NCBI GenBank assembly: GCA_022823945.1
Contig: JAJEBK010000048.1
Location: 1-64,000, forward strand
DNA from: Anaerolineae bacterium
Lineage (GTDB): Bacteria; Chloroflexota; Anaerolineae; Aggregatilineales; Phototrophicaceae
Length of the DNA: 64,000 nt
Direction: 5' to 3'
A model generated the notes under the pieces. It did no database searches. It worked only from the letters and a program-made list of their open reading frames with translations, and was not told the origin of the DNA. The position numbers and the translations under genes are program-made. Positions 33,120 to 42,080 of this stretch are shown here, one piece after another; positions within the stretch are counted from its first letter, which is position 1, and the number at the start of each line of letters is the position of its first letter.

Positions 33120-34148
33120 ATGTTCGGTAGCGGGTCGGGCAGCGAGCAGCAAATCGCGCGGGAAGATGCCAGCGGGCTGGTGAAATGGCTGCGCAGCAAC
33201 CGCCGCGCCATCACCTCGACGCTTTTTCTGTTCGTCATGCTCATCGGCTTCACGGCCGCCAACCCGGAGGTATTCACGCAATTCAAGACTTATCGCTCGG
33301 TCATGATTGCGTTGCCAGTATCCATGTTCCTGGTCGTGCCATTGGTCTTCGTTGTGACTGCCGGCGAGATCGACCTGTCATTTCCGTCGGTCGTGGGTCT
33401 CGCCTCCTACGCCTTCGCCTCAATTGTTGATCATGGCGGCGACCCGCTTATTGGCATCGCCGTGGCGCTGATCGTGGGCGCGGCTTTGGGCTATTTGAAT
33501 GCGATTTTGGTGGTGCGCATCGGCTTGTCGGCGTTGGTGGCGACGCTGGGCATGAACTTCTTTCTGCGCGGCTTGATCAACATCATCGTGGAAGGTTTTT
33601 CGATCGCCATACCGGAAATCCGCGACACGTTCATCCACGGCTTGCTGACCGACGACCCTATCAAGATCGTCGACCATCTGGGCATCCCCAACCAGATGCT
33701 GTGGGCGCTGGCATTCACCGCTTTGGGCGTCTTTCTGTATAATCGGCACAGCTTCGGCGTGCGCGTCCATTGCGTGGGCGACAACCCCGAAAGCGCTGCC
33801 GAGATGGGTATTGATGTAAGCCGCACGCGCACACTGGTCTTTGTATTCACTGGCATCGGCGCGGCGCTGGCTGGGATCTTCTCGGTGATGATCAATTTTG
33901 TCTGGTGGCCCACTACTGGCGATGGCTTGCTGCTGCCGGTGCTGGCGGGCATATTCGTCGGCGGGACGCCAGCCTGGGGTGGCATCGGCACTGTCTTTGG
34001 CGGCATGATCGGCACATCCATCGTGGCATTCATCGAGACGGGCGTCATCGCCGCGGGCTTGACCGGCTTCTTCACACAATTCTTCTATGGCTTGATCATC
34101 ATCCTGTCGCTGATTTTCCAGCGCTTCAACGGCGGGCGCGTGCGATGA
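33120..34148 (+). CDS. Ribose-type ABC transporter permease
   Basis: A 342-residue inner-membrane permease of the BPD_transp_2 (RbsC) family with eight to ten hydrophobic segments. Family blocks include TAGEIDLSFPSVVGLASYAF, the loop ALVATLGMNFFLRG and GIDVSRTRTLVFVFTGIGAA. ATG at 33120. The stop overlaps the start of the oxidoreductase gene (ATGA). With the ATPase at 32026 and the binding protein at 30945 it forms a complete importer. Confidence 0.9.
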   Translation: MFGSGSGSEQQIAREDASGLVKWLRSNRRAITSTLFLFVMLIGFTAANPEVFTQFKTYRSVMIALPVSMFLVVPLVFVVTAGEIDLSFPSVVGLASYAFASIVDHGGDPLIGIAVALIVGAALGYLNAILVVRIGLSALVATLGMNFFLRGLINIIVEGFSIAIPEIRDTFIHGLLTDDPIKIVDHLGIPNQMLWALAFTALGVFLYNRHSFGVRVHCVGDNPESAAEMGIDVSRTRTLVFVFTGIGAALAGIFSVMINFVWWPTTGDGLLLPVLAGIFVGGTPAWGGIGTVFGGMIGTSIVAFIETGVIAAGLTGFFTQFFYGLIIILSLIFQRFNGGRVR

Positions 34149-35164
34149 AAGTGATCCAGGTGGGCATCGGTGGCATGGGCAATGCCTGGTTGGGCGCGGT
34201 GCAACGCTCGCCAAAGGTCGATTTCGCTGCTCTTGTCGAGATCAACGCCGCTATTGCCGACCAGCAAGCCGAGGCCTATGGGCTGGATCGCTCGTTGATT
34301 TTTCGCGGGCTGCCCGAGGCGCTGGCACAGGTCGATGCGGATGCTGTCATCAATGTTACGCCGCCACAATTCCACCGCGAGATCTCTGTTTTGACCTTGG
34401 AAGCCGGACTGCCCGTGCTTTCGGAAAAGCCGCTGGCTGGTACGCTGGACGATGCGCGCGCAATCGTGGATGCGGCAGAACGAACGGGCGTATTACACAG
34501 CGTCGCGCAGAATTATCGCTATCGCCCGCTGACTCAGACGATCAAGCGCGTGCTGGATAGTGGCAGGTTGGGCGCGGTGGGCGCGGTCAGTGTCGAATTT
34601 TATAAAGGACCGCATTTTGGGGGCTTTCGTGAAGAGATGCCCCAGCCGCTGATCGTCGACATGGCCATCCACCACTTCGACTTGCTGCGCTTCTTTCTGG
34701 AAAGCGATGCCCACAGCATCAACGCGCGCAGTTGGAACCCGCCCTGGAGTTGGTACAGTGGCGATGCCAGCGCGGCGGCGCAGATCGGCTTCGCAAGCGG
34801 TGTGCAGGCCAGCTATGTGGGCAGTTGGTGTTCGCAAGCCTTTGAGACGAGCTGGAATGCCAACTGGCGCTTCGACTGCGAGCGTGGTGTGCTGCGCGCC
34901 CAGGACGATGTCGTGCGCGTACAGCGGCTGCTGGATGTGGGCGCTGACTGCGGCGCACTGCGCAATCAGCATAGCCAGCCCGAGGTCGTGCCACCGGTCG
35001 AAATGGCGCGCGAAGGGCAGGATTATTTGCTGGACGAATTCGTCAAAGCAATAAATTGCGGCGGTAGCACAGCTACATCCGCCCAAGACAACATCGCCAC
35101 GATGGAACTGGTGTTTGGGGTCGTGCGCGCCTGTGAGACAGGCGAGGCGATAACATTGGCGTAG
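34145..35164 (+). CDS. Gfo/Idh/MocA family NAD(P)-dependent oxidoreductase
   Basis: A 339-residue oxidoreductase. The Rossmann loop is VGIGGMGNAWLG (residues 6-17) and the family's catalytic Lys lies in SEKPLAGTLDDA (K about 99). The C-terminal dimerisation/catalytic domain contains the VDMAIHHFDLLRF block with its histidine. ATG at 34145 overlaps the permease stop, so it is translated with the transporter. It probably oxidises the imported sugar, sugar acid or inositol. Confidence 0.9.
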   Translation: MKVIQVGIGGMGNAWLGAVQRSPKVDFAALVEINAAIADQQAEAYGLDRSLIFRGLPEALAQVDADAVINVTPPQFHREISVLTLEAGLPVLSEKPLAGTLDDARAIVDAAERTGVLHSVAQNYRYRPLTQTIKRVLDSGRLGAVGAVSVEFYKGPHFGGFREEMPQPLIVDMAIHHFDLLRFFLESDAHSINARSWNPPWSWYSGDASAAAQIGFASGVQASYVGSWCSQAFETSWNANWRFDCERGVLRAQDDVVRVQRLLDVGADCGALRNQHSQPEVVPPVEMAREGQDYLLDEFVKAINCGGSTATSAQDNIATMELVFGVVRACETGEAITLA

Positions 35165-35204
35165 TCGGGCTCGCGGCCTGTATCGAGCAGGCGTTCCTGC
35201 GACC

Positions 35205-35290
35205 CCCTATACCAGCGCCAAGGCCTCTGTGACTCCGTGCCTCTTTGGCAAAGAATCTTTGTGCCCTTTGTGTCTTTGTGGTTGGTTTTT
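35205..35290. repeat. Type-C repeat between convergent genes
   Basis: CTCTGTGACTCCGTGCCTCTT and CTTTGTGCCCTTTGTGTCTTTG arms. It lies between the oxidoreductase and the convergent dehydratase gene, at a position suited to terminate both. Confidence 0.6.
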
Positions 35291-35321
35291 TGCATGATTT
35301 GCTTTGGTCCGCTGCCACCCG

Positions 35322-36485
35322 CTAGTCAAAATAGCTATCGCCATTCCACAGCAGCGACCGGGCGACCTTGTCATTCAGTTCGACGCCGATGCCGGGCGCC
35401 TGCGACACGCTCATCACGCCATCGCGCACGAAAGGCTTTTCGCCATCGCAAAGGTCGCTCCACCAGGGAATCGAGCGCGCGTGGAATTCCAGGAAGAGGA
35501 AGTTGGGCACAGCTGCCATGACATGACAAGCCGCCATCATACCCAGCGGAGATGACACATTGTGCGGCGCGATCGGGATATAGTGCGCGTCTGCCAGGTC
35601 GGCGATGCGTTTGCCTTCCGCAATGCCACCGGCTTTTGCCAGGTCGGGCATGATGACATCGCAGGCTTGGCGCGCGAAAAGCTCCAGGAATTCAAAGCGC
35701 GTATATTGATTCTCGCCCGTGCAGATGACCGTGCTGGTGGATGCGCGGACTTGCGCCAGGGCATCGACATTTTCGGCGGGCAGCGGTTCTTCCAGCCACA
35801 GCAGCCGCAGCGGTTCTACCGCCCGCGCCAGGGTGATGGCCGAGGGCAGGTCGAAGTGGCCATGACAATCGATAGCCAGGTCGATTTCGAAGCCGATCGC
35901 CTCGCGCACAGCCTCAATCAGCCCGATCACATGCGTCATTTCTTGCGCGCCCAGTGTCCAGTTCCAGGCATCCAGCTTGCCATGCCCGGTGTAGTCGACA
36001 TCAAATTTGACCGCGCCAAAGCCTTCATCCACAGCCCGCAGCGCTTTGTCGCCGAAGGAAGCCGGGCTTTCGTCTTCGCCGAAGTGACAATCGGCGTACA
36101 GGCGGATGTCATCGCGGAACTTGCCGCCCAGCAGTTGATACACCGGCACACCCAGCGCCTTGCCAACGATATCGTGCAGGGCGTTGTCGATGCCAGTCAG
36201 CGCGAAGATCAAGGGCGCGTTGCCCGCCCCGCCATAACGCCCGGCTCGCCGCAGCTTTTCATAGATGCGGTTGATGTTGAAAGGGTCTTCGCCGACTAGC
36301 AGCTCGCGGAGCGCCAGGATGGCCTGCTTGGTGGCAAAGCCAGAGAAGCCCGGCCCGCCGCTGTTGCATTCGCCCGTGCCCGTGATGCCTTCGTCGGTAT
36401 AGACACGCACGAAAGTCCAGACGCTGCCGCCGCTGTCTGGCTCTTGCCGCCCGATAACGCTGGCTTGCACATCGGTGATTTTCAT
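35322..36485 (-). CDS. Enolase-superfamily dehydratase (mandelate racemase group), 1
   Basis: A 387-residue enolase-superfamily enzyme. Metal ligands are in DLAIDCHGHFD (Asp), LWLEEPLPAEN (Glu) and VICTGENQYTRFE (Glu); the general-base dyad is in MPDLAKAGG and PHNVSSPLG. The lysine region reads AVKFDVDYTG. This matches the mandelate racemase / D-galactonate dehydratase subgroup, which abstracts a proton alpha to a carboxylate and dehydrates sugar acids. ATG at 36485. Convergent with the sugar transporter operon and two genes away from a DapA-type aldolase, supporting sugar-acid catabolism. Confidence 0.87.
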   Translation of the reverse strand: MKITDVQASVIGRQEPDSGGSVWTFVRVYTDEGITGTGECNSGGPGFSGFATKQAILALRELLVGEDPFNINRIYEKLRRAGRYGGAGNAPLIFALTGIDNALHDIVGKALGVPVYQLLGGKFRDDIRLYADCHFGEDESPASFGDKALRAVDEGFGAVKFDVDYTGHGKLDAWNWTLGAQEMTHVIGLIEAVREAIGFEIDLAIDCHGHFDLPSAITLARAVEPLRLLWLEEPLPAENVDALAQVRASTSTVICTGENQYTRFEFLELFARQACDVIMPDLAKAGGIAEGKRIADLADAHYIPIAPHNVSSPLGMMAACHVMAAVPNFLFLEFHARSIPWWSDLCDGEKPFVRDGVMSVSQAPGIGVELNDKVARSLLWNGDSYFD

Positions 36486-36519
36486 GTTCAGTCCTCAATC
36501 GCACAATCGTACCAAAATA

Positions 36520-36690
36520 CTAACCACAAAGACACAAAGACACAAAGCACTTACGGGTTCATCGCCATAGAGAAACGGAGGCGCTGAGAGTTCAGTGTGC
36601 GATAGAGGAGGCTCTTGAGTGGGCGAGTCACCGCCTCGCCCCTACAACATTCATTCATATTGTTGCATTGCTTTGTTGGTGTAACTCTGG
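36520..36690. repeat. Type-C and compound-D repeats
   Basis: ACCACAAAGACACAAAGACA at 36521, then GGGCGAGTCACCGCCTCGCCC palindrome near 36618-36639, then TTGTTGCATTGCTTTGTTGG near 36660-36680. The last two are repeat D in reverse orientation. No gene seen between 36486 and 36715. Confidence 0.65.
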
Positions 36691-36715
36691 TGACGCCGCG
36701 CTTTGCTGATGCTCG

Positions 36716-37654
36716 CTAATGATAGCCTGCGAGCCGCGCCATGATGCGGGCGATTTCGGTGGCGACAGGGGAAGGCACGCGGGGGTTGAAAGGTCCGCCT
36801 GTCCCGCCCGCCACATCATCAAAGCCGGCGCAGTTGATGGCTTCCATCACAGCCGAGTAATTCCAGGCGCGCTCGCGCATGAAGCGAATGTCTTCCAGCG
36901 GCGAGATGTCTGCTTCGACCTGCAGCGCGGCTTCATAATCGCCACGGCGCTGGGCATTGTTGATGGCGTCCGATGCCTGCGCGACCACGATATTGATGCC
37001 CGATGTATGGCCTTGCGCGCCCAGCTCGGCTGCGGCTGTGGAACGATCGCCAATGCCCCAGATGACGATCTTGTCGCTCCCCAGCGCCCCCACAAATGGC
37101 AGCACATCGTTTTCGCGCGTGCCGATTTTGACGCCGATGACATGCGGGGAATCTTGCGCCAGGCGGATGACCGCGTCACGATCGCGCGGACGCCGAAAAT
37201 AATACAAAAAGCGCGTGCCATGCTCGGCCGCTTGGGCAGCCGTGAATCGCAGCAATGTTTCGTACAAGCCAACTGGCGCATAAGTGCCTGTCAACGGCAT
37301 GATCAGGCAGACATCGGGCGGTCTCTGCAAGGCTGCCAGTTGCCTCAGCAATATAGCCGCTTCGGGCAGCGGATTGGGCGCGATCGCCGCCATCAAGATG
37401 CCTTCGCCAGCCATGCGTTGCCCGGCGATATCCAGCAACTTGATTTGGTCGGCATAGCTGATGTGATGCACGAGGCTGGTGCCAGCTATGGCGATGACGC
37501 GTGGGCGGCCGCCACTGAGGCTGTTGTTGCGCATCAGGTAGTCGATGTTTTTGGCGTGCCCGGCATAGTCGATCTGCCCGCCGATGTAGGGAATCAGTGG
37601 AATGCTGATGACGCTGTTGAGGGCGTCGAGAAGTTTTGGCGTGTCGATCTTCAT
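36716..37654 (-). CDS. DapA-family aldolase/lyase (KDG- or NAL-like)
   Basis: A 312-residue TIM-barrel of the dihydrodipicolinate synthase/N-acetylneuraminate lyase family. The Schiff-base Lys is in HVIGVKIGTREND (K about 172) and the Tyr of the YxxP motif in FLYYFRRPRDR. In the neighbourhood of sugar-acid dehydratases the likely job is cleavage of a 2-keto-3-deoxy sugar acid to pyruvate and an aldehyde. Normal length. ATG at 37654. Diaminopimelate synthesis is the alternative but is less likely in this cluster. Confidence 0.85.
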   Translation of the reverse strand: MKIDTPKLLDALNSVISIPLIPYIGGQIDYAGHAKNIDYLMRNNSLSGGRPRVIAIAGTSLVHHISYADQIKLLDIAGQRMAGEGILMAAIAPNPLPEAAILLRQLAALQRPPDVCLIMPLTGTYAPVGLYETLLRFTAAQAAEHGTRFLYYFRRPRDRDAVIRLAQDSPHVIGVKIGTRENDVLPFVGALGSDKIVIWGIGDRSTAAAELGAQGHTSGINIVVAQASDAINNAQRRGDYEAALQVEADISPLEDIRFMRERAWNYSAVMEAINCAGFDDVAGGTGGPFNPRVPSPVATEIARIMARLAGYH

Positions 37655-37663
37655 GACTTAACT

Positions 37664-37710
37664 CTACCCCTCCCCCGGCCCCTCCCCGAAGCATCAGGGA
37701 GGGGAGCAAT
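37664..37710. repeat. Type-A-like repeat
   Basis: CTACCCCTCCCCCGGCCCCT then GAAGCATCAGGGAGGGGAGC, a hairpin upstream of the DapA-type gene. Confidence 0.55.
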
Positions 37711-37866
37711 TGCAGCGAACTCGAGAATTTTACCTTGGAATACAACAGGCTTGCAGATTTTGGCTAACGCTTCACCGCATTGCAACGGAGGGGGCGAAGG
37801 AGGTCGGATGCGATGCGCGACAGATTTCACCAGGTTCGAACAGACAGCGCAACGCGCCAGTTATGA

Positions 37867-39144
37867 CTACCAGCGCGTCGCCTGGAAGCTCCAGCCTGGC
37901 TCGACCTTTTGCATCTCGATCTCGTCATTGCGCTCGGTCAAACCGCATGTCAGGTAATGCTGATGCAGCTGCGCCAGTCGCGCACGGTCGACTTCAATAC
38001 CCAAGCCCGGTTCATGTAGCAGCGCGACCGACCCATTCTCAAACTGCAGCGGCTTGACCAGCAAGTCGTGTCCGTCTTGCCAGGGATAGTGCGTGTCGCA
38101 GTCGTACAAGTCGTTGGGGGTGGCGGCTGCCAGCTGCACCATCGCCGCCAGCGATATGCCCAGGTGGCTGTTGGAGTGCATGGACAGGCCGCGCCCGAAT
38201 ACGCGACAGATGCTCGCCAGATCGAGCGATGCGCGGAAGCCGCCCCAAAAATGATGGTCGGACAAGATGATGGCTTCCGAGCCCTGCTGGATGCTACCGG
38301 GCAGATCGGCGAAGCTGGTCGTGCACATGTTGGTGGCCAGCGGGATATCCAGCGCGCGCGCAACCGCCGCCATATTCGCTTGTCCGCGCACCGGGTCTTC
38401 GTAATATTCCAGCACGCCACTCAGCTTGTTGCCAGCTGAAATGGCTGTGTCGACGCGCCAAATGGCATTGGGGTCAAGCCGCAGCGGCACATCCGCGCCA
38501 AATGCCTCGCGTAGAGCCAATATCGACGCGACTTCAGCATCTGGTGGAAAAACGCCGCCCTTGAGCTTGATAGATCGAAAGCCATAGTGACTGCACATGG
38601 CTTGCGCCTGCGCCACGATGCCAGCGTGATCCAGCGCCGCTTCTGCTCGTGCCGCCATCCAACCAGTGGCAGTCGGCTCGCGCTCAAAGCCGTGCTCGCC
38701 GCCAGCGCCAGCCTGCTTGTAAAAGAGATAGGCCGCGAATGGCACACGATCGCGCACTGCCCCGCCCAGCAGGTCAACCACTGGACGCCCGGTCGCCTTG
38801 CCCAGCAGGTCGTAACAGGCGACTTCGACGGCGCTGCGCACATGCACCCAGGCACGATTGTCCCAGGGAGTCGCGCCACGATCGTCGGGCTGGGCAAGCT
38901 GGTCGATGCGCGCGAATATCGCATTCAACTGCCAGGGGTCGATGCCGATGATGCGTTCTGCCGCTTGTGCCAAGGCGGCGCGGGTAGATTTGCTGCCGGG
39001 GATCTCGCCCCAACCGCTGATGCCGTCATCGCTGACCAGTTCGATGATGAGGCGCAGGGCATAAGGCGCGTGCAGGCCAGCCGCGTTGAGCAGCGGTGGG
39101 TCGGGCACGGCGACGGGCGTGATGTGGCAGTCGGCGATGCGCAT
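37867..39144 (-). CDS. Glucarate dehydratase-like enolase-superfamily enzyme
   Basis: A 425-residue enolase-superfamily protein, the longer glucarate dehydratase form. The KxK pair is IKLKGG (about residues 192-197); metal ligands and active-site residues are in RLDPNAIW, YYEDP, ATNMCTT and DHHFWGG; the dyad His in HSNSHLGIS. These fit the GlucD subgroup that converts D-glucarate to 5-keto-4-deoxy-glucarate. ATG at 39144, three bases behind the stop of the AlkD-like gene, so it may be expressed from the rpmB promoter. Substrate inferred from motifs; related acid sugars are possible. Confidence 0.87.
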   Translation of the reverse strand: MRIADCHITPVAVPDPPLLNAAGLHAPYALRLIIELVSDDGISGWGEIPGSKSTRAALAQAAERIIGIDPWQLNAIFARIDQLAQPDDRGATPWDNRAWVHVRSAVEVACYDLLGKATGRPVVDLLGGAVRDRVPFAAYLFYKQAGAGGEHGFEREPTATGWMAARAEAALDHAGIVAQAQAMCSHYGFRSIKLKGGVFPPDAEVASILALREAFGADVPLRLDPNAIWRVDTAISAGNKLSGVLEYYEDPVRGQANMAAVARALDIPLATNMCTTSFADLPGSIQQGSEAIILSDHHFWGGFRASLDLASICRVFGRGLSMHSNSHLGISLAAMVQLAAATPNDLYDCDTHYPWQDGHDLLVKPLQFENGSVALLHEPGLGIEVDRARLAQLHQHYLTCGLTERNDEIEMQKVEPGWSFQATRW

Positions 39145-39147
39145 GGG

Positions 39148-39852
39148 CTATTTCTTGCCAGTCGCCAGCTTGCGGCGTGTCTCGCGGACGGCGATGGCGG
39201 GCAGGCTCTCCGCATGGGCCTCGACAAACTCCGCGATTGCAGCGCGATGCAGCTTGATACCCTTGCGCAGCAGCCACGAAACGGCTTTGGTAATGCGTTT
39301 GTCTTTGTCGCTTTGCAATTGCTGGATCAGTTCCAGCGCCAGGCAGAGCAGGCGCGTATCGTCCGATTGGGTGACTGGCGCGGTCAGCAAGACCAGCGCC
39401 GCGCGCTGTTTGTTGATATTCGCGTCTCCCGCCAGAGACCGCAGCAACGCCGACCAGTCGTCCCAAGCCGCCAACAAATCGGCCGCGTTGAAGACCGTCT
39501 GGCAGGTGCTGTCGACCTCTGCCCAGCCCTCCAGGCAGCCCAGCCACTCGTCCAGTTGGTTCAAAGACAAGGCGCGGCGGTGTCGTGGATAGCGCAGCAA
39601 GAGCGTCTGGGGGGCGCACCGTTCTTCATAGGAAGCGCCGTGATACAGCGAGTCGACCAGGTCGCGCCAGTCGGCATAGGGCAGGTCGCGGTGTTGAGCG
39701 ACGAAATCCAGCATGATTTTGCGGCGCTGGGCATTGGCAAGCCCATACCAGCGGCGGGCGGTGCCCAGGTGTTCGGGGCGCTGGCTGGTTTTGCCGCGCG
39801 CAGGCTCTGTGCGCTCGATGCGTTCCAGGATGGCGCGATGCTGCGCGTTCAT
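39148..39852 (-). CDS. AlkD-like DNA alkylation repair protein
   Basis: A 234-residue all-helical HEAT-like protein of the DNA alkylation repair family. It contains GWAEVDSTCQTVF (the W...D region that lines the DNA groove), QRAALVLLTAPV and KRITKAVSWLLRKG. Such glycosylases remove cationic 3- or 7-methylpurines. The N-terminal 35 residues are basic and probably disordered. ATG at 39852. It lies 40 bases after rpmB and three bases before the glucarate dehydratase-like gene. Length is like typical AlkD relatives. Confidence 0.8.
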   Translation of the reverse strand: MNAQHRAILERIERTEPARGKTSQRPEHLGTARRWYGLANAQRRKIMLDFVAQHRDLPYADWRDLVDSLYHGASYEERCAPQTLLLRYPRHRRALSLNQLDEWLGCLEGWAEVDSTCQTVFNAADLLAAWDDWSALLRSLAGDANINKQRAALVLLTAPVTQSDDTRLLCLALELIQQLQSDKDKRITKAVSWLLRKGIKLHRAAIAEFVEAHAESLPAIAVRETRRKLATGKK

Positions 39853-39892
39853 GCGCTGCGCCGTTGCGCCGACATCACTCGCGCGCCGAAAG

Positions 39893-40132
39893 CTAGATCA
39901 ACTGCTTGAGCGGCACGCCACGACGCTTGAGGAATTCCATGAAGCCGATTTTGTCAATCGTCTTCAACTCTTTCGCCGTGATCTTGACGCGCACCCAACG
40001 ATCGAGTTCGGGAACATAAATGCGCTTGTTCTGCAAATTGGGCTTGAATTTGCGCTTGACGGTGTTGAAGGCTTTGCTGCGCGATTGGCCAAAGAGCGGC
40101 TTGACGCCAGTGATTTTGCGTTTGCCGGGCAT
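39893..40132 (-). CDS. rpmB: Ribosomal protein L28
   Basis: A 79-residue bacterial L28: MPGKRKITGVKPLFGQSRS at the start, KRKFKPNLQNKRI in the middle and RVKITAKELKTIDKIG near the end match the family throughout. It binds 23S rRNA in the large subunit. ATG at 40132 with AAGGA eight bases upstream. Unlike the zinc-type L28 it has no CxxC pair. A near-consensus promoter is found 40 bases upstream. Located next to a DNA repair and a catabolic gene, away from other ribosomal genes. Confidence 0.97.
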   Translation of the reverse strand: MPGKRKITGVKPLFGQSRSKAFNTVKRKFKPNLQNKRIYVPELDRWVRVKITAKELKTIDKIGFMEFLKRRGVPLKQLI

Positions 40133-40173
40133 GACAGACTTCCTTAGCTAGGTACGCTTGCTGCAAGTACTGT

Positions 40174-40201
40174 AGTATACAGAAAATCCCTTGGCTGTCG
40201 A
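40174..40201 (-). promoter_or_regulatory. rpmB: Strong sigma-70-like promoter of rpmB
   Basis: On the minus strand TCGACA (40196-40201), 16-base spacer, TATACT (40174-40179); each box differs from consensus by one base. Confidence 0.7.
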
Positions 40202-40212
40202 GGGTCGTTTTT

Positions 40213-40366
40213 TGCCCCTTGCCCCCATCAAGAGGGAAGGGGAGCTAGAATCGAGAAACAGCGTCGACATTTCTGGTGTTTCTTAGCAACGCCACGCCAT
40301 TTCCGCATTCAATTATTCGGCTTTAAGCCCCTCCCTCATTTTGGGGGAGGGGTTTGGGGTGGGGGG
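40213..40366. repeat. Full-length type-A repeat with long centre
   Basis: CCCCCATCAAGAGGGAAGGG near 40224 and GCCCCTCCCTCATTTTGGGG near 40326, then GGAGGGGTTTGGGGTGGGG. The two arms are about 80 bases apart, longer than in other copies. It fills the gap between rpmB and the next dehydratase gene. Confidence 0.75.
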
Positions 40367-40375
40367 TAGCCTGAA

Positions 40376-41533
40376 TTACTTCAAGTCGCGGCGATGCCAG
40401 TCATCGCTGAACAGGTTGAAATCGGTTTGGCGCTGGGGGAATTCGTCGATCAGGTCTTCGTCTATGTCGATGCCCAGCCCCGGCTTGGACGGCAGCGGGA
40501 AGTAGCCATCGACCACCTCGGGCATGCCGATGCCCACCGCTTTCACAGGCGGATCGGCGAAGTCATTGAAGTATTCCTGGATTTTGAAGTTGGGCGTGGT
40601 CGCCGCCACCGCCAGCGATGCCATAGTCGAGCAGGGACCGCCCACATTGTGCGGGGCGACCAGCACATAATACATCTCGGCTGTGCCCGCCAGCTTTTTC
40701 ATATTGCCGATGCCGCCGAAGTGCGTGATGTCTGTCTGGATGATATCGGCAGCGCCCAGCTCAAAGAGTTCGCGGTATTCATAAGGCGTGTGGATGCGCT
40801 CGCCAGTCGCAACGGGGATGCCCAGCGGCAGCGCTACTTCGCGCACATCTCGCAGCGCGCGCAGGTTTTCGGGCGGCACCGGCTCTTCCACCCAAGCCGG
40901 GCGGAATTCTGCTAAATCGCGGATGATCTCGGCGGCGGTGACGGGGTTGAAGCGCCCGTGCATCTCGATCAACAGCTCCACATCGGCTCCCACAGCGTCA
41001 TGCACCGCCTCGACCAAGGCGATGCTCAACAGCTTCTCCTGGCGGGTGAATTCATAGAAGCCGCTGCCGAAGGGATCAAACTTGAGCGCGCGATAGCCTT
41101 TGGCGATGACTTCTTTGGCGGCGGCATGCCAGGCCTCGGGCCTGCGCTCGACGCGATACCAGCCGTTGGCATAGGCTTTGATTTTGTCGCGCATGGCCCC
41201 GCCCAGCAGGCGATAGAGCGGCTGCCCCAGCGCCTTGCCGATGATGTCCCAACAGGCGATCTCCAGCAGAGCAATGCCAGTCATAGCGATCTCGCCGGCG
41301 CGCCCATAAGTCTCGCGCAGCATGCGATAAACAAGCGCTTCGGTGTTGAAAGGGTCTTGCCCAAGCGCGAAGTCGGGCACGCTTTCATTCAAGTAGCCGA
41401 TGACGGGACCGACTCCGCCGACGGGCCGCGCCTCTGCCCAGCCAACCAAGCCAGCGTCCGTTTCTACCTTGACAAAGAGCAGGTTGCGCCAGGGCGTGCC
41501 CATCACCTTGGTGCTGACATGACTGATTTTCAT
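40376..41533 (-). CDS. Enolase-superfamily dehydratase (mandelate racemase group), 2
   Basis: A 385-residue enolase-superfamily protein. Ligands and active-site blocks: LLIEMHGRFN (with Glu where many relatives have Asp), AWVEEPVPPEN, VATGERIHTPYEYRE, IIQTDITHFGGI and VAPHNVGGP. The region RALKFDPFG resembles galactonate/galactarate dehydratase-like members. ATG at 41533. It is the third sugar-acid dehydratase of the window; all three sit within 6.5 kb, which supports an acid-sugar degradation locus. Exact substrate unknown. Confidence 0.87.
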   Translation of the reverse strand: MKISHVSTKVMGTPWRNLLFVKVETDAGLVGWAEARPVGGVGPVIGYLNESVPDFALGQDPFNTEALVYRMLRETYGRAGEIAMTGIALLEIACWDIIGKALGQPLYRLLGGAMRDKIKAYANGWYRVERRPEAWHAAAKEVIAKGYRALKFDPFGSGFYEFTRQEKLLSIALVEAVHDAVGADVELLIEMHGRFNPVTAAEIIRDLAEFRPAWVEEPVPPENLRALRDVREVALPLGIPVATGERIHTPYEYRELFELGAADIIQTDITHFGGIGNMKKLAGTAEMYYVLVAPHNVGGPCSTMASLAVAATTPNFKIQEYFNDFADPPVKAVGIGMPEVVDGYFPLPSKPGLGIDIDEDLIDEFPQRQTDFNLFSDDWHRRDLK

Positions 41534-41570
41534 AAAACCCCCTCAGTCCTCTGCGTTCCCAGTAGCTCCA

Positions 41571-41630
41571 ATAAAGTAATGCAACAATCAAACAAGATGC
41601 CGTATGGGCAACTCAAGAGTCGCCCATCGT
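41571..41630. repeat. Compound repeat D, left of the element remnant
   Basis: AAAGTAATGCAACAATCAAAC followed by GTATGGGCAACTCAAGAGTC. An inverted copy lies at 42080-42140, so the pair brackets the remnant between. Confidence 0.6.
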
Positions 41631-41670
41631 ACTATTGCGATGTTATGGACGATACAAGTATCACCTCTAC

Positions 41671-42080
41671 AGGGCTTGTCCGCTATTGGGTCATTGTAGG
41701 TAAGCAGAATGAAAGAGAAGGCACTAAAACAGAGCGAACGCCAAATCCTCACATAAAGAACTCGCTCGTGAATTTAGACATCTTCATCAAGATATTGTAC
41801 TGCTTCATCGCCGATTGGCGCAAGGAAAACGATCATCGCATCCCCAAGCAAACTACCAGTCCGCGAAGTAAGATATTGATTGCTGAAGTGCTTTCGCTGT
41901 GCATCCTGTCCCAGATGCGCGGCAATGTGCCCTGGAGATCGGAGCCGAGTTTCGTGATGCACATGCTGGCGCATCGCTGCGGCGATAGCTGCCTGCAACT
42001 TCACCATAATGTGCAAGCGCCAACTTGATAGAGCAGACAGAGCGATAGCAACCCTTATCGATAACAGCGGACAAGCCTTA
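41671..42080 (+). mobile_element. Degenerate insertion-sequence remnant with inverted ends
   Basis: About 410 bases bounded by GGGCTTGTCCGCTATT (41672-41687) and, inverted, AACAGCGGACAAGCCTT (42063-42079). Inside, one frame encodes IFIKILYCFIADWRKENDHR and PRSKILIAEVLSLCILSQM, which look like the N-terminal part of an IS4/IS982-like transposase. The rest is missing or out of frame. No clear target-site duplication was found. This fills most of the 635-base gap between the dehydratase and the glycosyltransferase. Confidence 0.5.

Noticed and set aside
37820..37850. A tRNA-like GGTTCGAAC
   Set aside because: No acceptor or anticodon arm can be formed around it.
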